Of a stretch of 32,854 bases of DNA, positions 31,250-32,854 are shown piece by piece. Source of the DNA: Parcubacteria bacterium C7867-008 (GTDB lineage Bacteria > Patescibacteria > Paceibacteria > UBA9973 > UBA2103). A program made the position numbers and the translations under genes. The notes below the pieces were generated by a model. That model saw nothing but the letters and a program-made list of their open reading frames with translations. It did not search any database and was not told where the DNA came from. Every line of letters begins with the position of its first letter. The stretch's first letter is position 1. Location: NCBI GenBank assembly GCA_001189215.1, contig LFCR01000005.1, forward strand, positions 1 through 32,854, given 5' to 3'.

Positions 31250-31746
31250 CAACCTTCAGTTATTACCTCATCCATGTGCGCAAGTGGTAACGGACTCTTC
31301 TTTACCACAACAACTTGATACGGACTTGTTATTGCGTTATTCGTTACACACCCTTCACCCGGGACGATACGGGTGATGTGCACCATACGCGACCCAGCTT
31401 CTTCAGTTATATGCGATACCTCAATGCGATACCCACCCGATGTGTGTGTTCCATCAAATACTGCGAGCACCTCATTCTTACTAAAATCAACGCCTGGGGC
31501 GCTGCCAGGAGTAACATCAAGATAGCCCCATAACTCACTTAGTTTTTGCGGATTCTCAATACGATAGTTCACTCGTTGATCAACCGTAAGCGCATCAGTG
31601 CCGTCTTTTAGAATACGGAATGAGACATCTTTTGGAGTACCGAATCCTGCTGCCGTACGAAATGATTCAGGTCCAAAGAAAAAGAGTCCTGCGCCGATCA
31701 CAATTGCAGCAATGATCATTCCTAGGACCACATACGAATCTTTCAT
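31246..31746 (-). CDS. Membrane-anchored PrcB-domain-like protein
   Basis: A 166-residue protein. One hydrophobic helix (about 6-25) is a signal anchor. The C-terminal region, VLAVFDGTHTSGGYRIEVSHI (about 92-112), then ITRIVPGEGCVTNNAITSPYQVVVVKK (about 124-150), follows the PrcB C-terminal domain pattern (Gly-Gly-Tyr and Thr-x-x-x-Ser-Pro-Tyr). PrcB domains occur in the dentilisin protease complex and in many small exported proteins of unknown role. The pair of Cys (near 132 and 166) might form a disulfide. Its stop overlaps the stop of the ATE-like gene by 3 nt within CTAG. A TATACT lies 7 nt before the ATG. Confidence 0.65.
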   Translation of the reverse strand: MKDSYVVLGMIIAAIVIGAGLFFFGPESFRTAAGFGTPKDVSFRILKDGTDALTVDQRVNYRIENPQKLSELWGYLDVTPGSAPGVDFSKNEVLAVFDGTHTSGGYRIEVSHITEEAGSRMVHITRIVPGEGCVTNNAITSPYQVVVVKKSPLPLAHMDEVITEGC

Positions 31747-31753
31747 TACAGAA

Positions 31754-31759
31754 AGTATA
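31754..31759 (-). promoter_or_regulatory. -10 of PrcB-like gene, leaderless
   Basis: TATACT on the minus strand ends 7 nt before the ATG at 31746, placing the start site at or next to the start codon. No Shine-Dalgarno. Confidence 0.5.
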
Positions 31760-31785
31760 CCGCACCACTCCTACACAAACAGAAC

Positions 31786-31814
31786 GTCCACCGCATCGAA
31801 TCGACGCGGTGGAC
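31786..31814 (-). terminator. Terminator of the DUF218-like gene
   Basis: Perfect 9-bp stem GTCCACCGC/GCGGTGGAC around an 11-nt loop, 25 bp past the stop of the gene at 31840; the minus strand continues GTTCTGTTTGTG. Confidence 0.75.
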
Positions 31815-31839
31815 ATTGTTCAGATAGAAAGGGTTGAAC

Positions 31840-32400
31840 CTAGGCGAAGACGTTCCTGTTCCGGATGCTCTTCGGCCAGGCACCGATATATTCACCGGCA
31901 ACGTTGTACCAAAGTCTCCAGCTAAAGATGCTAAATGACGGCGCGAAGATCCTCCGGATCGTTGTACGCTCACGCAAGTTTGGATCGAGACGAACCTTCA
32001 ACAACCTGCCTGCACGAGGTGCATGCCACCAGCTTGCAGCGACGTACACCTCGAACGTGTCTTCCGGGGATTGTTGTAAATGGTCGCGCATGAAACGAGC
32101 GAGCGCTGTCATTTCTCCGTTGGTGTCGAAATCTTCAGCTACGGGCGAGTAGATCTGGTTGTGATCGATATAGCAGTACCGATTAACGTGTCTGCGCATA
32201 ATATCTGCACCCATGACGACCCCAAAGTCCTCAGATTTACCGGCGGTTACCACCACTGCTTTAGTTCCACGCACGTCACAGGTCTTGAAACGCTTTGCAG
32301 CGCTGCTGCACACGCGAGCTGTATCGAACCCAACAACCACCTTCCCGTGCTCGTCTTTGCGGAGGTCACGAGCCGTGACCATAAAGAGAACATGATGCAC
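31840..32400 (-). CDS. DUF218 (ElyC/SanA/YdcF-like) family candidate, GC-rich monocistronic gene
   Basis: A 186-residue protein from a GTG at 32400. The start is decided by AAGGAGG, about 7 nt upstream, the best Shine-Dalgarno in the window. Landmarks fit DUF218: KAVVVTAGKSEDFGVVMGADIM (about 47-68), a DTNGEMTALARFM helix where members have their conserved Thr-Asn segment, and VYVAASWWHAPRAGRLL (about 118-134), which parallels the His-x-x-Arg-Ala motif. Family proteins are linked to envelope or vancomycin-related functions, mostly unproven. No membrane helix is present, so it is a soluble version. G/C at third positions is high. Own promoter (32455-32483) and terminator. Confidence 0.5.
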   Translation of the reverse strand: MHHVLFMVTARDLRKDEHGKVVVGFDTARVCSSAAKRFKTCDVRGTKAVVVTAGKSEDFGVVMGADIMRRHVNRYCYIDHNQIYSPVAEDFDTNGEMTALARFMRDHLQQSPEDTFEVYVAASWWHAPRAGRLLKVRLDPNLRERTTIRRIFAPSFSIFSWRLWYNVAGEYIGAWPKSIRNRNVFA

Positions 32401-32454
32401 TCGGCACCTCCTTTCCTATCTGAATGTGAACGAACACTGCTTTGAGCTAAATGG

Positions 32455-32483
32455 AAAATACTATTAGAAATAGGTATTGTCAA
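32455..32483 (-). promoter_or_regulatory. Sigma70-type promoter of the DUF218-like gene
   Basis: Perfect TTGACA (-35, 32478-32483) and TATTTT (-10, 32455-32460) at 17-bp spacing on the minus strand, giving a leader of about 50 nt that contains the strong Shine-Dalgarno. Confidence 0.65.
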
Positions 32484-32495
32484 TTGAAGCAAATT

Positions 32496-32528
32496 AGAAA
32501 AGCCACATCAGGATGATGTGGCTTTTCT
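32496..32528. terminator. Terminator following tRNA-Ile
   Basis: Perfect 15-bp stem (arms 32496-32510 and 32514-32528) with a GGA loop, starting 4 bp beyond the tRNA 3' end on the minus strand. AAAA/TTTT at the base gives T-runs in both directions. Confidence 0.85.
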
Positions 32529-32531
32529 CTC

Positions 32532-32607
32532 TGGTGCAAGCGGAAAGATTCGAACTTTCGACCGCCCGAGTATCAGTCGGGTGCTCTACCAACTGAGCTA
32601 CGCTTGC
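32532..32607 (-). tRNA. tRNA-Ile (anticodon GAT)
   Basis: A complete cloverleaf of 76 nt: acceptor GCAAGCG pairs with CGCTTGC, D arm GCTC/GAGC, anticodon stem CCCGA/TCGGG with loop CTGATAC (anticodon GAT, codons ATC and ATT), T arm GAAAG/CTTTC with TTCGAAT, discriminator A. The CCA end is encoded in the DNA. Read on the minus strand. No other tRNA is in the window. Confidence 0.95.
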
Positions 32608-32680
32608 GTATTGGTATCTATCGCACGTGAAGGGATAGTATCAGAATTCCTTATTTCGTTCCAGTTCTAGTCCTTCAATA

Positions 32681-32736
32681 CAAAAACCCAGTATGAAGGT
32701 ATCTTCCGAGGAAAATACCTTCATACTGGGTTTTTG
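32681..32736. terminator. Perfect 22-bp hairpin, bidirectional terminator
   Basis: Arms 32681-32702 and 32715-32736 are exact inverse repeats around a 12-nt loop. Each arm ends in GGGTTTTTG on the outward strand, giving a T-run on both strands. It could end a minus-strand transcript coming from beyond the window, or a + strand one. Confidence 0.85.
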
Positions 32737-32854
32737 TAGTACTTAAATATCTAGTTGAGTGGAGCAAGAACACGTACTCTTGTGTTCCGCCTATTCAGAG
32801 TGTTAGAAGCTCAATTGATACTTCCAACACCCACCGGTGCGTTTTTCCGGCGTC

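Noticed and set aside
32737..32854. Possible rRNA or further tRNA at the right edge
   Set aside because: No cloverleaf or recognisable 5S, 16S, 23S or tmRNA segment could be found in these 118 bases.

Overview
The window looks like a chromosomal segment of an ultra-small-genome bacterium of the Patescibacteria (Candidate Phyla Radiation), probably a Parcubacteria-type lineage. This is inferred from gene style: densely packed short operons, a 715-residue O-antigen-ligase/TPR fusion, a lone TraG/VirB4-like ATPase without other conjugation genes, a stand-alone HD (p)ppGpp-hydrolase-type protein, an RsmI lacking its usual C-terminal domain, and a Mur-ligase paralogue paired with an ATE-like transferase. 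No rRNA or marker protein in the window proves the placement. Base composition looks to be in the mid-40s percent GC by eye.

Positions 1-195 are non-coding: a 20-bp inverted repeat, a 12-bp palindrome, one perfect DnaA-box 9-mer and the murB terminator. Positions 196-3359 (minus) hold wzy-like O-antigen ligase then murB. A flippase (wzx-like) diverges at 3402-4706 and collides tail-to-tail with the last gene of a long minus-strand polysaccharide locus (4669-18804). That locus seems to be two operons. The upstream one (18804 to 13184) carries four glycosyltransferases, a Trp-rich protein and a methyltransferase. The downstream one (13088 to 4669) makes a GDP-deoxyamino sugar (GDP-mannose 4,6-dehydratase, perosamine-synthase-like aminotransferase, cupin, C-methyltransferase) and adds two to three glycosyltransferases and two methyltransferases. 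The combined picture is a Wzx/Wzy-type surface glycan built from nucleotide sugars, extended by several GT4/GT9 enzymes, methyl-decorated, flipped and polymerised or ligated outside.

From 18841 to 23797 come a divergent pair (a lone GT4 N-terminal domain plus an APH-fold kinase-like protein), an HD hydrolase, a GC-rich cupin singleton, and an epimerase-glycosyltransferase pair. From 23901 to 28085 lie the TraG-like ATPase with an Arg/Asp/Pro-rich tail, a 62-residue small gene with its own terminator, an exported TIM-barrel-like protein, a small membrane protein and rsmI. From 28177 to 32607 lie a GC-rich PgeF-like gene, the Mur-ligase/ATE-like pair, a PrcB-like lipoprotein-sized membrane protein, a GC-rich DUF218-like gene and tRNA-Ile(GAT). 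Positions 32737-32854 show no recognisable feature, and no gene-free stretch exceeds 300 bases.

Two regulatory styles coexist. At least ten transcription-unit leaders have a -10 hexamer, often extended (TG-N-TANNNT), only 6-13 nt upstream of the start codon and no Shine-Dalgarno, which predicts leaderless or near-leaderless mRNAs. In contrast, three visibly GC-richer single genes (21161-21625, 28177-29067, 31840-32400) each have a -35/-10 promoter, a leader, and a GC-rich terminator, and two of them have a clear SD. This contrast is the most distinctive signal I found.
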